From CAVRUZ01 sp963724495 (GTDB lineage: Bacteria; Actinomycetota; Actinomycetes; Propionibacteriales; DAIQRJ01), in assembly GCA_963724495.1 (NCBI GenBank), contig CAVRUZ010000006.1, positions 310,001 to 374,000 of the forward strand: a stretch of 64,000 nucleotides of DNA, written 5' to 3'. Under the pieces are notes generated by a model. The model was not told the origin of the DNA, did not search any database, and worked only from the letters and a program-made list of their open reading frames with translations. Below are positions 19,693-28,121 of this stretch, piece by piece. A program made the position numbers and the translations under genes. The first letter of the stretch is position 1. Each line of letters begins with the position of its first letter.

Positions 19693-20739
19693 ATGCAGCT
19701 GCCCTCCCCCTCGCCCGGGAGCAGGCCGGCCCGGCCGCTGGCCGGCTTGCCCAAGGCGCATCTGCACCTGCACTTCACCGGAGCGATGCGGCACGCGACG
19801 CTGGTCGAGCTCGCGGAAGCCGCAGGTGTCTCGCTGCCGCGCCAACTGCGGGAGGACTGGCCGCCGGAGCTGTCGGGCGCCGACGAGCGCGGATGGTTCC
19901 GCTTCCAGCGGTTGTACGACGTCGCGCGTTCGGTCCTGCGCTCCGAGGACGACGTCCGTCGGCTGGTCGACGAGACCGTGGCCGACGAGGCGACCGAGGG
20001 GTCGCGCTGGCTCGAGATCCAGGTGGACCCGTCCGGATACGCCACGCGCTTCGACGGGCTGGTCTCGTTCACCGAACTCGTGCTCGATGCGGTGGGCGCG
20101 GCGTCGGCGACGCATGGCGTGGGCGTCGGCGTTGTCATCGCCGCCAATCGCACCCGGCACGAGCAGGACTCGCGAACGCTCGCCCGGCTGGCGGCCCGGT
20201 ACGCCGGCAGCGGCGTGGTCGGCTTCGGCCTGTCCAACGACGAGCGGCGAGCACCGGCGGCCAACTTCAAGCACGCGTTCACCATCGCCCGCAGGGCCGG
20301 GTTGTTGTTGACACCGCACGGCGGCGAGCTCCTGGGTGCGGACTCGGTGCGCGAGTGCCTCGACGTCCTGGGTGCCGACCGGCTCGGCCACGGCGTGCAC
20401 GCCGCCGACGACCCGGAGGTGCTGGCGGCCGTGGTCGACCGGCAGGTCGGCCTCGAGCTGTGCCCGGCGAGCAACGTCTCGCTCGGCGTCTATCCGACCG
20501 CGGCCGACGTGCCGCTCCGCCGGATCTACGACGCCGGCGCTCTCATCGCCCTCGGCGCGGACGACCCGCTGCTGTTCGGCCACCGGCTGGTGGCCCAGTA
20601 CGCCATCGCCCGCCACGACCACGACTTCGCCGACGTGGAGCTGGCCGACCTGGCCAGGCGCAGCTTCGCCGCCTCCACCGCGCCGCCGGACGTCCGCGCG
20701 GCCGCGGATGCCGACATCGACGCGTGGCTGGCCGCCTAG
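19693..20739 (+). CDS. add: Adenosine deaminase family protein
   Basis: 348 residues, metal-dependent deamination of adenosine/deoxyadenosine in purine salvage. Zinc ligands in KAHLHLHFTGAM, catalytic Glu in LTPHGGE, histidines in RLGHGVH, LCPASN, and the DDP aspartates in ALGADDPLLFG. Two variations on the usual motifs: HGGE in place of HAGE and GADDP in place of NTDDP, so an adenosine deaminase-like enzyme with altered specificity is possible. ATG at 19693 chosen because a TAGAGT box lies 6 nt upstream (leaderless); a GTG two codons earlier is the alternative. Confidence 0.88.
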   Translation: MQLPSPSPGSRPARPLAGLPKAHLHLHFTGAMRHATLVELAEAAGVSLPRQLREDWPPELSGADERGWFRFQRLYDVARSVLRSEDDVRRLVDETVADEATEGSRWLEIQVDPSGYATRFDGLVSFTELVLDAVGAASATHGVGVGVVIAANRTRHEQDSRTLARLAARYAGSGVVGFGLSNDERRAPAANFKHAFTIARRAGLLLTPHGGELLGADSVRECLDVLGADRLGHGVHAADDPEVLAAVVDRQVGLELCPASNVSLGVYPTAADVPLRRIYDAGALIALGADDPLLFGHRLVAQYAIARHDHDFADVELADLARRSFAASTAPPDVRAAADADIDAWLAA

Positions 20740-20742
20740 TCT
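20737..20742 (+). promoter_or_regulatory. -10 box for leaderless GNAT gene
   Basis: TAGTCT followed by 6 nt and then the GTG start at 20749; it overlaps the add stop codon. No convincing -35 is seen. Confidence 0.45.
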
Positions 20743-20748
20743 CGGCGC

Positions 20749-21879
20749 GTGCGCAACGGCCCGCTACCGGTTCCCTGCCCACCCAACCTGCGCCTCTCCG
20801 ACGGCCGGATCAGCCTTCGCCGCTTCGATCCCGACGCCGACGCCGAGCGGTACGCGCAGGTGCGGATGGATCCCGAGTCGCGCCGATGGGGTACGCGGGA
20901 GATCACCGGTGACCCGGTCGAGGACACCCGGCGGGTCCTGACCGACGTCGGGCCCGCGCTGGCGACCGGTGAGCTGTGGTATCTCGCCGTCGAGTTGGAC
21001 GGTCGCCTCGCGGGCCGGGTGTCGCTGCGGATGGACGGCGCCGGCGGTGCCGAGCTCGGGTTCGGCGTCCATCCCGACACCCGTGGCAAACGCGTGGCTA
21101 CCTCCGCCTCGTCGCTGCTGTGCCGGCACGGCTTCGACCAGCTGGGCCTGACCGTTGTGCGCTGGCACTCCTTCGTCGGCAACTGGCCTTCGCGCCGGGT
21201 CGCCTGGCGCCTCGGCTTCAGCTTCGACGGCACCGAGCGTCGGCGGCTGCCGCGCGCCGGACAGCCGCTGGCCGACGCCTGGGGCGGCACGCTCATCCCG
21301 GAGGGACTCGACCGGCCCGCCTACCTGTGGCTGACGGTTCCCGACCTCGACCTGAGTGGTCACGGTCCGGCGCGGCGACTGCGGGCTCCGGCCGAGCGCG
21401 ACATCCCGGCGATCGTCTCGGCGATGGCCGATCCCGCCGCCCGAAAGTATCTGCACGTGCCGGCCGAATACGGGCCGCCGCAGGCCGAGGCGTTCCTCGC
21501 CGAGATTCGCGACGAGGCAGCGCTGGGCACGGACCTCACCTGGGTCGTCGTCGACGCGGCCGACGCCGTCCTTGGGTGCGTGACGCTCGACCTCAGGAGC
21601 TGGGAGCTCGGGTGGTGGGGACATCCCCTGGCCCGCCGGCGCGGGGTCGTGACGTCGGCCGCTCGCCGGGTGGCCCGATACGCCTTCGAGACGCTGCGGG
21701 CGAACCGGCTGGTCGCCCGGTGCGAGGAGTCCAACTCCGCCTCGGCCCGAGTCGCCGAGCTGGCCGGGATGCGCTCGGCCGGGCGGCTGCGCCGGGGCCA
21801 TGCCGATGCCCGGCGAGGCGAGGACACCCTCGTGTTCGATCTCGTGCCCGAGGACCTGACCCGCACGCCGCCCGGCTGA
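20749..21879 (+). CDS. Tandem GNAT N-acetyltransferase
   Basis: 376 residues made of two GNAT domains, about 18-185 and 205-370. First copy: LGFGVHPDTRGKRVATSA (acetyl-CoA loop) and NWPSRRVAWRLGF; second copy: LGWWGHPLARRRGVVTSAAR and ESNSASARVAELAGM, both RimJ/RimL-like. Acts on an unknown amine, possibly a protein N-terminus or a small molecule. GTG start fits a leaderless transcript. Convergent with murB (12-nt gap). Confidence 0.85.
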   Translation: MRNGPLPVPCPPNLRLSDGRISLRRFDPDADAERYAQVRMDPESRRWGTREITGDPVEDTRRVLTDVGPALATGELWYLAVELDGRLAGRVSLRMDGAGGAELGFGVHPDTRGKRVATSASSLLCRHGFDQLGLTVVRWHSFVGNWPSRRVAWRLGFSFDGTERRRLPRAGQPLADAWGGTLIPEGLDRPAYLWLTVPDLDLSGHGPARRLRAPAERDIPAIVSAMADPAARKYLHVPAEYGPPQAEAFLAEIRDEAALGTDLTWVVVDAADAVLGCVTLDLRSWELGWWGHPLARRRGVVTSAARRVARYAFETLRANRLVARCEESNSASARVAELAGMRSAGRLRRGHADARRGEDTLVFDLVPEDLTRTPPG

Positions 21880-21891
21880 GGGCCGGCGGCA

Positions 21892-22956
21892 TCAGTCGAG
21901 CGAGAGTCCGATCAGCATCGGCTCGGGTTCGAGCCTGACGCCGAACCGGGTCCACACACCGTCGCGGATCTCCCGGGCCAGCGCGACGACGTCGTCGGCT
22001 CGCGCACTCCCCCGGTTGGTCAGCGCCAGCGTGTGCTTGCCGGACACCCTGGCCGGGCCGGAACCGTAGCCGCGACTGAACCCGGCCTGCTCGATCAGCC
22101 AGGCGGCGCTGGTCTTCACCCGGTCGCCGTCGGCCGGGTAGCGGGGCGCGTCCGGGGAGAGGTTCGCCGCGGCCGACGCGTCCAGGATCGGGTTGGTGAA
22201 GAACGAGCCCGCGCCCCAGGTGTCGTGGTCGGCGTCGTCGAGGACCATCCCCTTGGCCCGCCGGATGGCCAGAACGGCGTCGCGCGCGGCCTGCATCGGC
22301 GCTCGGTCGCCGAGCGTGAAGGCGGGATCGCCCAGGTCGGCGGCCAGTCGCCTGGCCAGCTCCGGATAGCGGACCGGGCCGGAGAGTTCTCCCAACGACA
22401 GCTGAAGATCGACGGTCAGGACCAGGTAGCGGCCGGGCTCCTTCTTGAACCGCGAGGTGCGGTAGCCGAATCCGCAGTCCGCGCTGGCGAACGTGACGTG
22501 TTCGCCCGTCGCCCGGTCGAACGCCCGCACCGACGCGATCACGTCGGAGACCTGCTGGCCGTAGGCACCGACGTTCTGTACGGGCGTGGCCCCCACCAGG
22601 CCGGGTATGCCGGACAGCGCCTCGATGCCCTGCCAGCCTTCGTCGACCGCGCGGGCGACCACCTCGTCCCACTGCTCGCCGGCGGCGATCCGCAGGTACG
22701 CGCCCCCGCAGTCCGACACATCTGCGGCCAGCCCGCGGGTGGCCACCCGGACCACCCGGCCGGGGAAGCCGGCGTCGGCGACGAGCAGGTTGGACCCGCC
22801 ACCCAGGACGAGCACCGGCGTGCCGGCCACGTCCGCGGCTCGGACCGCCTCCACGAGTTCGGCTTCGGTCGCCGCCTCGACCAGCTCGTCGGCCGGCCCA
22901 CCGACCCGGAACGTGGTGAGCGTGGCGAGGTCGACCGCCGGGACGGCGGTGGTCAC
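21892..22956 (-). CDS. murB: UDP-N-acetylenolpyruvoylglucosamine reductase
   Basis: 354 residues; FAD-dependent reduction that yields UDP-N-acetylmuramate for peptidoglycan. FAD-binding VLGGGSNLLVADAGFPG and GIPGLVGATPVQNVGAYGQ, then FGYRTSRFK and the catalytic Ser in GAGSFFTNP; typical C-terminal EPEPMLIG. GTG start at 22956 overlaps the preceding stop (GTGA), so it is translationally coupled to the dehydratase gene. Confidence 0.96.
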   Translation of the reverse strand: MTTAVPAVDLATLTTFRVGGPADELVEAATEAELVEAVRAADVAGTPVLVLGGGSNLLVADAGFPGRVVRVATRGLAADVSDCGGAYLRIAAGEQWDEVVARAVDEGWQGIEALSGIPGLVGATPVQNVGAYGQQVSDVIASVRAFDRATGEHVTFASADCGFGYRTSRFKKEPGRYLVLTVDLQLSLGELSGPVRYPELARRLAADLGDPAFTLGDRAPMQAARDAVLAIRRAKGMVLDDADHDTWGAGSFFTNPILDASAAANLSPDAPRYPADGDRVKTSAAWLIEQAGFSRGYGSGPARVSGKHTLALTNRGSARADDVVALAREIRDGVWTRFGVRLEPEPMLIGLSLD

Positions 22957-23360
22957 GACGGCCGGACCCGCGCCCTGGCCATGCCGAGGACCTTCGTGCC
23001 CGAGGCGGTCACGGTGAGGTCGATGTCCGCAGTGCCGTGCTCGTCGACGGCGGTCACCGTGCCGTCGATCGTGAGGTCGACGCCGCCGTCGGCCGGAACG
23101 GCGACCGGCTTGATGAAGCGGGCACCGAACTCGACGAGCCGGTCGGGTCCGCCGGCGAACTCCGCGACGACGGCCATCGCCCGGCCAAGTGTCAGCATCC
23201 CGTGCGCGACGACGCCGGGGAGCCCGACCGCACGGGCGGCCGCGTCGTCGGCGTGGATCGGGTTGGAGTCGCCCGACGCCTGCGCGTAGGCCAACAGGTC
23301 GGCCCGCGTGAGTGTCACCGTGCGAGTGGGGAGCTGCTGGCCTTGAGTGAGGTCGCTCAT
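22953..23360 (-). CDS. MaoC-type (R)-specific hydratase/dehydratase, HadB-like
   Basis: 135 residues, single hot-dog domain with the catalytic hydratase-2 motif in YAQASGDSNPIHADDAAA (Asp and His) and VAHGMLTLGRAM. By family, the catalytic half of a 3-hydroxyacyl-ACP dehydratase heterodimer in fatty acid elongation. Overlaps both its neighbours by 4 nt (ATGA upstream, GTGA downstream). The order rpmG-this pair-murB is common in actinobacteria. Confidence 0.85.
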   Translation of the reverse strand: MSDLTQGQQLPTRTVTLTRADLLAYAQASGDSNPIHADDAAARAVGLPGVVAHGMLTLGRAMAVVAEFAGGPDRLVEFGARFIKPVAVPADGGVDLTIDGTVTAVDEHGTADIDLTVTASGTKVLGMARARVRPS

Positions 23361-23770
23361 CCGTCGGCCTCCGCCGGCCGGTGGGAGCACAGCAGGGTGG
23401 AGGTGGCGACGCCAACGACTTCACCGGTGCTCGTGCGGATCTCGGTCGCTACCACCAGGCGGTCGGCTCCAGGGGCGGACCGGACGTCGGTCAGCGTCGC
23501 CTGGGCGACGACCTCGTCGCCCGGCACGAGCGCACGCTGCATCGAGAACCGCTGGTCGGCGTGCACCAGTCGGTGCAGTTCGATGTCGAGGTCGTCGGCG
23601 TCGAACAGGGCCTGCCAGGCCTGGACGGCGAAGGTGAACGGAAAGGTCGGGGCCGCGGGCCCGGGTGGTGCTCCCACCGCGGCGTTGAAGGCATCGACGG
23701 CCTCGGCGGTCACCGGGCACGGAGCGGTCGGCGGGAACACCCGGCCCTGCTGGGTCGGATCGACGGGCAT
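23357..23770 (-). CDS. FAS1-type dehydratase / MaoC-like partner, HadA-like
   Basis: 137 residues, hot-dog fold with the N-terminal MaoC-like pattern (VFPPTAPCPVTAEAVDAFNA) and RALVPGDEVVAQATLTDVR, but no catalytic Asp/His loop; expected to be the substrate-stabilising subunit of the dehydratase heterodimer. Start ATG 23770 gives MPVDPTQQGRVFPP; the frame upstream overlaps rpmG out of frame. 32 nt after rpmG. Confidence 0.82.
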   Translation of the reverse strand: MPVDPTQQGRVFPPTAPCPVTAEAVDAFNAAVGAPPGPAAPTFPFTFAVQAWQALFDADDLDIELHRLVHADQRFSMQRALVPGDEVVAQATLTDVRSAPGADRLVVATEIRTSTGEVVGVATSTLLCSHRPAEADG

Positions 23771-23802
23771 GCCGGCAGCTGGAGGCTCGAGAGGTGGAGC
23801 CG

Positions 23803-23970
23803 TCAGCGGGTTTCGCGGTGCGCGGTGTGCGTGCGGCAGCGCGGGCAGAACTTCGTCAGTTCCATCCGGTCGGGGTTGTTCCGCCGGTTCTTCTTGGTGA
23901 TGTAGTTCCGCTCTTTGCATTCGTTGCACGCCATCGTGATGCTCGGGCGGATATCGGAGTGCTTGGCCAT
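23803..23970 (-). CDS. rpmG: 50S ribosomal protein L33
   Basis: 55 residues, from ATG 23970 (MAKHSDIRPSITMACNECKE) to the TGA at 23803. Two Cys pairs, CNEC and CPRC, mark the zinc-binding paralogue. Located between tRNA-Met and the dehydratase pair. Confidence 0.95.
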   Translation of the reverse strand: MAKHSDIRPSITMACNECKERNYITKKNRRNNPDRMELTKFCPRCRTHTAHRETR

Positions 23971-24043
23971 CGTGGCGCCCTGTCTCTAGGTTCGTGCTGT
24001 CTCTAGGTGTCTGTGCTGTCTTCTGCATTCTGACCTGGTGCGG

Positions 24044-24116
24044 TAGCGGGGGCGGGACTTGAACCCACGACACAGCGATTATGAGCCGCTTGCTCTACCG
24101 ACTGAGCTACCCCGCC
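24044..24116 (-). tRNA. tRNA-Met (CAT), elongator type
   Basis: Acceptor GGCGGGG/CCCCGCT (one G-T pair), D-arm AGCTCAGTCGGTAGAGC, anticodon CAT within GGCTCATAATC, T-loop TTCAAGT, A discriminator. The D-arm and ordinary acceptor indicate an elongator tRNA. CCA not encoded. Confidence 0.95.
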
Positions 24117-24159
24117 GCGACGGCGTCCGGCGCGTGAAAGAGTGCCCCGGGGCCGTCGG

Positions 24160-24232
24160 AGCCCCTTTACGGAATCGAACCGTAGACCTTCTCCTTACCA
24201 TGGAGATGCTCTGCCGACTGAGCTAAAGGGGC
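24160..24232 (-). tRNA. tRNA-Thr (GGT)
   Basis: Acceptor GCCCCTT/AAGGGGC with T discriminator, D-arm AGCTCAGTCGGCAGAGC, anticodon stem TCTCC/GGAGA enclosing ATGGTAA (GGT), T-arm TACGG/CCGTA. 73 nt, CCA not encoded. 43 nt upstream of tRNA-Met on the same strand. Confidence 0.95.
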
Positions 24233-24329
24233 ACGCGCCAGCCGCGGGGACGTGCCCGGGCAGCGACGCAGCAGCATACCGGCCGCGCGGCAGCCGGACG
24301 AAACCGCGTACCAGCCGGTCCAGACGCCG

Positions 24330-25452
24330 TCAGCGCCTGATCAGCTCCGCCGGAGCGAGATAGCCGTTGGCGTCCAGGGCGACGCCCTGCTCGGCTGCTG
24401 CAGCGACGACGTCGGGGTCCCACTCCAGCGTCACCCGACCGTCGCCTTCGGTCAGGAGCACGACCTTCGCGGGCTCGTCTCCGACGCACTCGATCCGCCG
24501 CCAGGCCCCGGCCGGAACGGACAGCACGTCGTAGGGGCCGATCTCGACGCCGACCGGCTCGGTGCGGTTGAGCGTGACCTCGAACCGGCCGCTCTCGACG
24601 ATCAGGACCTGCGCCGGCGCAACCCGATGCATCCCGACACCCCTGCCGGGCCGCGCGCGCAGCCATGCGAGCGACAGCCCGTGCGGATCAGACAGTCGGG
24701 GTCGCTGGAACCGGTCCTCGGTGACCCCGTAACCGATGACCAGCGCCAGTTCGGCTCCCCCGCCGGGAAGCGTCGAGTCGAGGAAGGCGGTGTCGTGCCA
24801 CTGCAGGTCGGCGGGCGTGGCCAGCCGCTCACGCATCTGCTCGGTGGTGACCTGCTGAAGCGCGGCGAGCTGGGTCTCGGTGAGCGGCGCGACCAGGTCC
24901 ACACCGTCTGGCACCTCGCCCGGCTCGGTCTCGACGATCGTGTTGTCGGCGGACAGGTGCATGCCGTACTGCGCTGCCTTCTCGATCACCGACGGCGCCC
25001 AGAGAAGTCCGCCGGACTCGTCCCGGCCGAGTGCGGTGTAGAGCCAGGCGTCATCGGTCCTGCTGGTGAAGCCGCGGAAGATCCAGGTGGGGATGGAGAT
25101 CACGTCACCTGCGCTGACCCGAGCCTCCCCGTCGGTCCCTTCGACTCCCCACCGGAAGTCCCAGTCGCCGGCGAAACACATGAACACCTCAGCGGTGAAG
25201 TGCAGGTGCAGGTTGTTGACGGTCCCCGCCGGCATGACCGCCGCACCCAGGTTGAACCCGTGGGGCGTCGTGATCGGGACGACCTGGTCGGCGTTCTCCG
25301 AGACTCCCGGCCCGATCAGGGGGTAGTTGATCTTGGCCTGCGAGCCCGGGAATCTTCGTGTCGAGGAAGGCGGCGTGGTCGGCCCTGAGGTCCTGGCGCA
25401 GGATCGTCCGGTACGCGAGTTCTTCGGCGGTGACGACGACATCGGCTGACAT
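24330..25452 (-). pseudogene. Bicupin protein, frameshifted near its N-terminus
   Basis: About 373 residues when repaired. N-terminus MSADVVVTAEELAYR runs to DTKIPG, then the frame breaks at a GGG run (plus-strand CCC 25345-25347); removing one base restores GSQAKINYPLIGPG and the rest. Two cupin domains follow: metal-type histidines in NNLHLHFTAE, and a second barrel around VGMHRVAPAQVLIVESG. Possibly a small-molecule dioxygenase or isomerase; substrate unknown. Divergent from the aldolase gene with a shared operator. Either a pseudogene or a sequencing error in a homopolymer. Confidence 0.78.
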
Positions 25453-25480
25453 GCGGGGACTCCACTCTCCTGCGGGCGTG

Positions 25481-25490
25481 AATACGTATG
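25481..25490. promoter_or_regulatory. LacI-type operator, copy 1
   Basis: AATACGTATG with the perfect 8-bp palindrome ATACGTAT and a central CpG, AT-rich in a very GC-rich context. It lies between the divergent cupin and aldolase genes; the same 10-mer lies at 31448-31457 before the hisD-type gene. A LacI regulator is encoded in between. Confidence 0.65.
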
Positions 25491-25553
25491 TATCGTCGCC
25501 AGCCGTGGCTTCCGATGTCAACTCGCGGCTCGGCCCAACTGAAGGAGAAGTCC

Positions 25554-26322
25554 ATGCGACCGAATCGGCTCCGTGACCTGCTGGCCGCTGGGTCCCCGGC
25601 GATCACCGGCTGGGTGTCGGTCGACAGCCCGTACCTGGCCGAGGTGCAGTCGTACTGCGGCTACGACGCCGTCACCGTCGATCTGCAGCACGGCATGTAC
25701 GGACTCGACCGGGCCGTCACGCTGCTGCAGGCCGTGAGCGCCGGACCGGCTGTCCCCTTGGCCCGATGCCCCTCGCACGACCCGGCCACGATCGGCAAGC
25801 TCCTGGATGCGGGTGCGTACGGCATCATCTGCCCCGCTGTTGACGACGCCGAGCAGGCGTCGGCCTTCGTCCGGGCCTGTCGGTATCCGCCCACCGGCGC
25901 GCGCAGCTTCGGTCCGTCCCGGGGCCTGCTCTACGGCGGCCCCGACTACCTGACCCACGCCGACGACACGATCCTCACGCTGGCCATGGTCGAGTCGGCC
26001 CAGTCGCTGGCCAACGTGCAGGCGATCGTCGACACGCCGGGCCTCGATGGGATCTACGTCGGCCCCAACGATCTGGCGCTCTCGCTCGGCGAGGTGCCCG
26101 GGCCGGCTGAGCCGTCGCAACAGATCGCCGACGCGCTGCTGCACATCGCCGAGGTGACCGAAGGCGGCCGGGCGCTGGGCCGGGGTCTTCTGCGCCGACC
26201 CCGCCATGGCCAGGCGGATGATCGAGATCGGCTACCACCTGGTCACCCCGGGCACCGACGTCGGGATCTTCCGGGCGGCCGCGACGCAACGCATCGAGGC
26301 GAGCAGGGGCATCGAGAGCTAG
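25554..26322 (+). pseudogene. HpcH/HpaI-family aldolase, frameshifted near its C-terminus
   Basis: About 255 residues when repaired; a class II metal-dependent 2-keto-3-deoxy-sugar-acid or related aldolase fold: VTVDLQHGMYGLD, the PXRCPSHDP-like loop, MVESAQSLANVQ (metal Glu) and GLDGIYVGPNDLALSLG (metal Asp). AAGGAGAA precedes ATG 25554. At GGG 26177-26179 the frame breaks; skipping one base gives AGVFCADPAMARRM, VTPGTDVGIFRAAA and a stop at 26322, the expected family ending. Unrepaired, translation runs on out of frame into the SDR gene. Confidence 0.82.
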
Positions 26323-26329
26323 GACCGCC

Positions 26330-27094
26330 TCACCTGGCCACCATGCCGGCGGACAGGTCGATGTCGGCACAGTGCAGCCCGGTCATCGAGAGCATCGCCA
26401 CCACCGCGTCGCCCACTTCGGACTCCGCCAGCAGCCGACCGGTCGTCGCGCGGCCCACGAACGCCTGCTCCGCCTCTTGTTCGGAGATGCCGAGGCGTTC
26501 GGCCTCGAGCCGGAAGTTGCGATCCATCCGTGCGCCGCGGACAGGGCCGGGCGACAGGCTGTTGACCCTGACTCCGGACTGTCCGATCTCTGCGCCGAGT
26601 GAAGTGGTGAGACCCAGGACCGCCATCTTCGAGGCCGCGTAGGGCGTTCGCAGCGCCAGCGGCCGCTTGCCGCTCACCGAGGCGAGGTTGATCACGTCGC
26701 CATGACCCCGCCGGATCATCGGTGGCAGGAACGCCTTGCACATCAGAAACATCCCGCGCACGTTGACAGCGAAGACGTCGTCCCACTCGTCGGCTTCGAC
26801 CTCCAGCAGCGGTCGCACAGGTCCGGGTACACCGGCGTTGTTGACGAGGATCGACACCGACTCCTCGGCCAGTTCATCCGCAAGGTCCGACACCGACCGT
26901 GCGTCGGACACGTCGACGAGACCGATCCTGAACGGGGACTCGGGCGGCAGCTGGGCAGCCGTGCCCTGCAGGGGCTCCAGCCGTCGGCCGACGAGCACGA
27001 CTCGATGCCCGGCCGCTGCGAGCGCGATCGAGATCGCCCGGCCGAGACCGTTGCCGGCACCGGTGATCAGGGCCGTCCGGGCCGGTTCAGTCAT
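26330..27094 (-). CDS. Short-chain dehydrogenase/reductase
   Basis: 254 residues, classical SDR: NAD(P) motif ITGAGNGLGRA, DVSD, NNAGVPG, catalytic Ser in NLASVSGKRPL, YAASK, and SPGPVRGARM. Start ATG 27094 overlaps the lacI 3' end by 8 nt, so coupled. Last gene of the minus-strand operon of the island; probably oxidises or reduces a hydroxyl group of the island's substrate. Confidence 0.92.
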   Translation of the reverse strand: MTEPARTALITGAGNGLGRAISIALAAAGHRVVLVGRRLEPLQGTAAQLPPESPFRIGLVDVSDARSVSDLADELAEESVSILVNNAGVPGPVRPLLEVEADEWDDVFAVNVRGMFLMCKAFLPPMIRRGHGDVINLASVSGKRPLALRTPYAASKMAVLGLTTSLGAEIGQSGVRVNSLSPGPVRGARMDRNFRLEAERLGISEQEAEQAFVGRATTGRLLAESEVGDAVVAMLSMTGLHCADIDLSAGMVAR

Positions 27095-28121
27095 GGACGG
27101 CAAGCTGGTGCGTGCCGCGCAGCACGACTTCGGTCGGGAACACCTGGATCCCCGCATCGCTCGAGTCCCCGCCGAGCCGGCGAGCGAGGACGTCGGCGGC
27201 GGCAACGGCCATGCCGTCGAGGTCGAGCCTGACGGTGGTCAAGTCGAAACTCGGCCAGGCCGCCATGGCGATGTCGTCGACACCCACCACGGCCACGTCG
27301 TCCGGCACCGCCAGACCCATCCGCCGGGCCTGGTTGAGGGCGCCGACCGCGACCAGGTCGCCGAGGCAGAACACGGCAGTCGGCCGCTGGGGCCTTCCCA
27401 TGACAGCTGTACTTCCCATGACTGCTGTACTTCCCATGATTCTGGCGAAGCCGCGTTCGCCGTCCTCGTAGCCAAAGCCGCCGTAGGCGACCCAGCCGTC
27501 TGGCAGATCGACGCCCGCCTCCACGAGCACCGACCGGAAACCCTTCTCTCGCTCGAGGCTGGTGCTTGCGTCGCGACTGCCGAAGACGGCGCCGATGCGC
27601 TCGTGCCCCTCGGCGAGGAGCAGCCTGGCCATGCCGGCTCCTGCGGCGAAGTTGTCGGCGGTGACACCGTCGACCTCCGCGCGGCCGGACACCCGGTTGA
27701 GCTCGACAAGAGGGACGCCGCGCTCGACCAGGCCGGATGACAGCGAGGAGTCGATCAAGGTCGTCGTCAACACGACGCCGTCGACCGAGCGGTCGAGCAC
27801 CCGTTCGTAGGTGGCCCGGTCGTCGCCGCGCTCGGCCAGCAGCACCATCCGCAACCCCAGCTCGGCGAACCGGTCGTGCAACGGCTCGACCAGGGCTGGG
27901 TAGAGCGCGTTCCGCAGGTCCGCCACCATGGCAACCTGCCGAGCCGACCTGGTGGACAGGCTCCGGCCGAGCTCGCTGGGAACGTAGCCGAGCTCGTCCG
28001 CTGCCTGTCGGACCCGATCCCGGGTGGCCTGGGTGACCCGCGGGTCGTCGCGCAGGGCGCGGGAGACCGTCGGCTGGGACACACCGGCCAGCCGCGCGAC
28101 GTCGTGACTCGTGGCGGTCAT
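27087..28121 (-). CDS. LacI-family transcriptional regulator
   Basis: 344 residues. N-terminal HTH TSHDVARLAGVSQPTVSRAL plus hinge helix (ELGRSLSTRSARQVA), then a periplasmic-binding-protein-like ligand domain with FCLGDLVAVGALNQAR and VVGVDDIAMAAWPSFDLTTV. Oddity: residues around 230-242 contain the duplicated hexapeptide GSTAVM from an 18-bp tandem duplication, inside the effector domain. Overlaps the hydrolase gene by 4 nt and the SDR by 8 nt. Likely controls the island through the AATACGTATG sites, including its own operon. Confidence 0.93.
   Translation of the reverse strand: MTATSHDVARLAGVSQPTVSRALRDDPRVTQATRDRVRQAADELGYVPSELGRSLSTRSARQVAMVADLRNALYPALVEPLHDRFAELGLRMVLLAERGDDRATYERVLDRSVDGVVLTTTLIDSSLSSGLVERGVPLVELNRVSGRAEVDGVTADNFAAGAGMARLLLAEGHERIGAVFGSRDASTSLEREKGFRSVLVEAGVDLPDGWVAYGGFGYEDGERGFARIMGSTAVMGSTAVMGRPQRPTAVFCLGDLVAVGALNQARRMGLAVPDDVAVVGVDDIAMAAWPSFDLTTVRLDLDGMAVAAADVLARRLGGDSSDAGIQVFPTEVVLRGTHQLAVHD
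27395..27430. repeat. 18-bp tandem duplication inside lacI-type gene
   Basis: TTCCCATGACAGCTGTAC and a copy with one change, then a partial third start (TTCCCATGAT). In frame; encodes the repeated hexapeptide in the ligand-binding domain. Confidence 0.9.
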
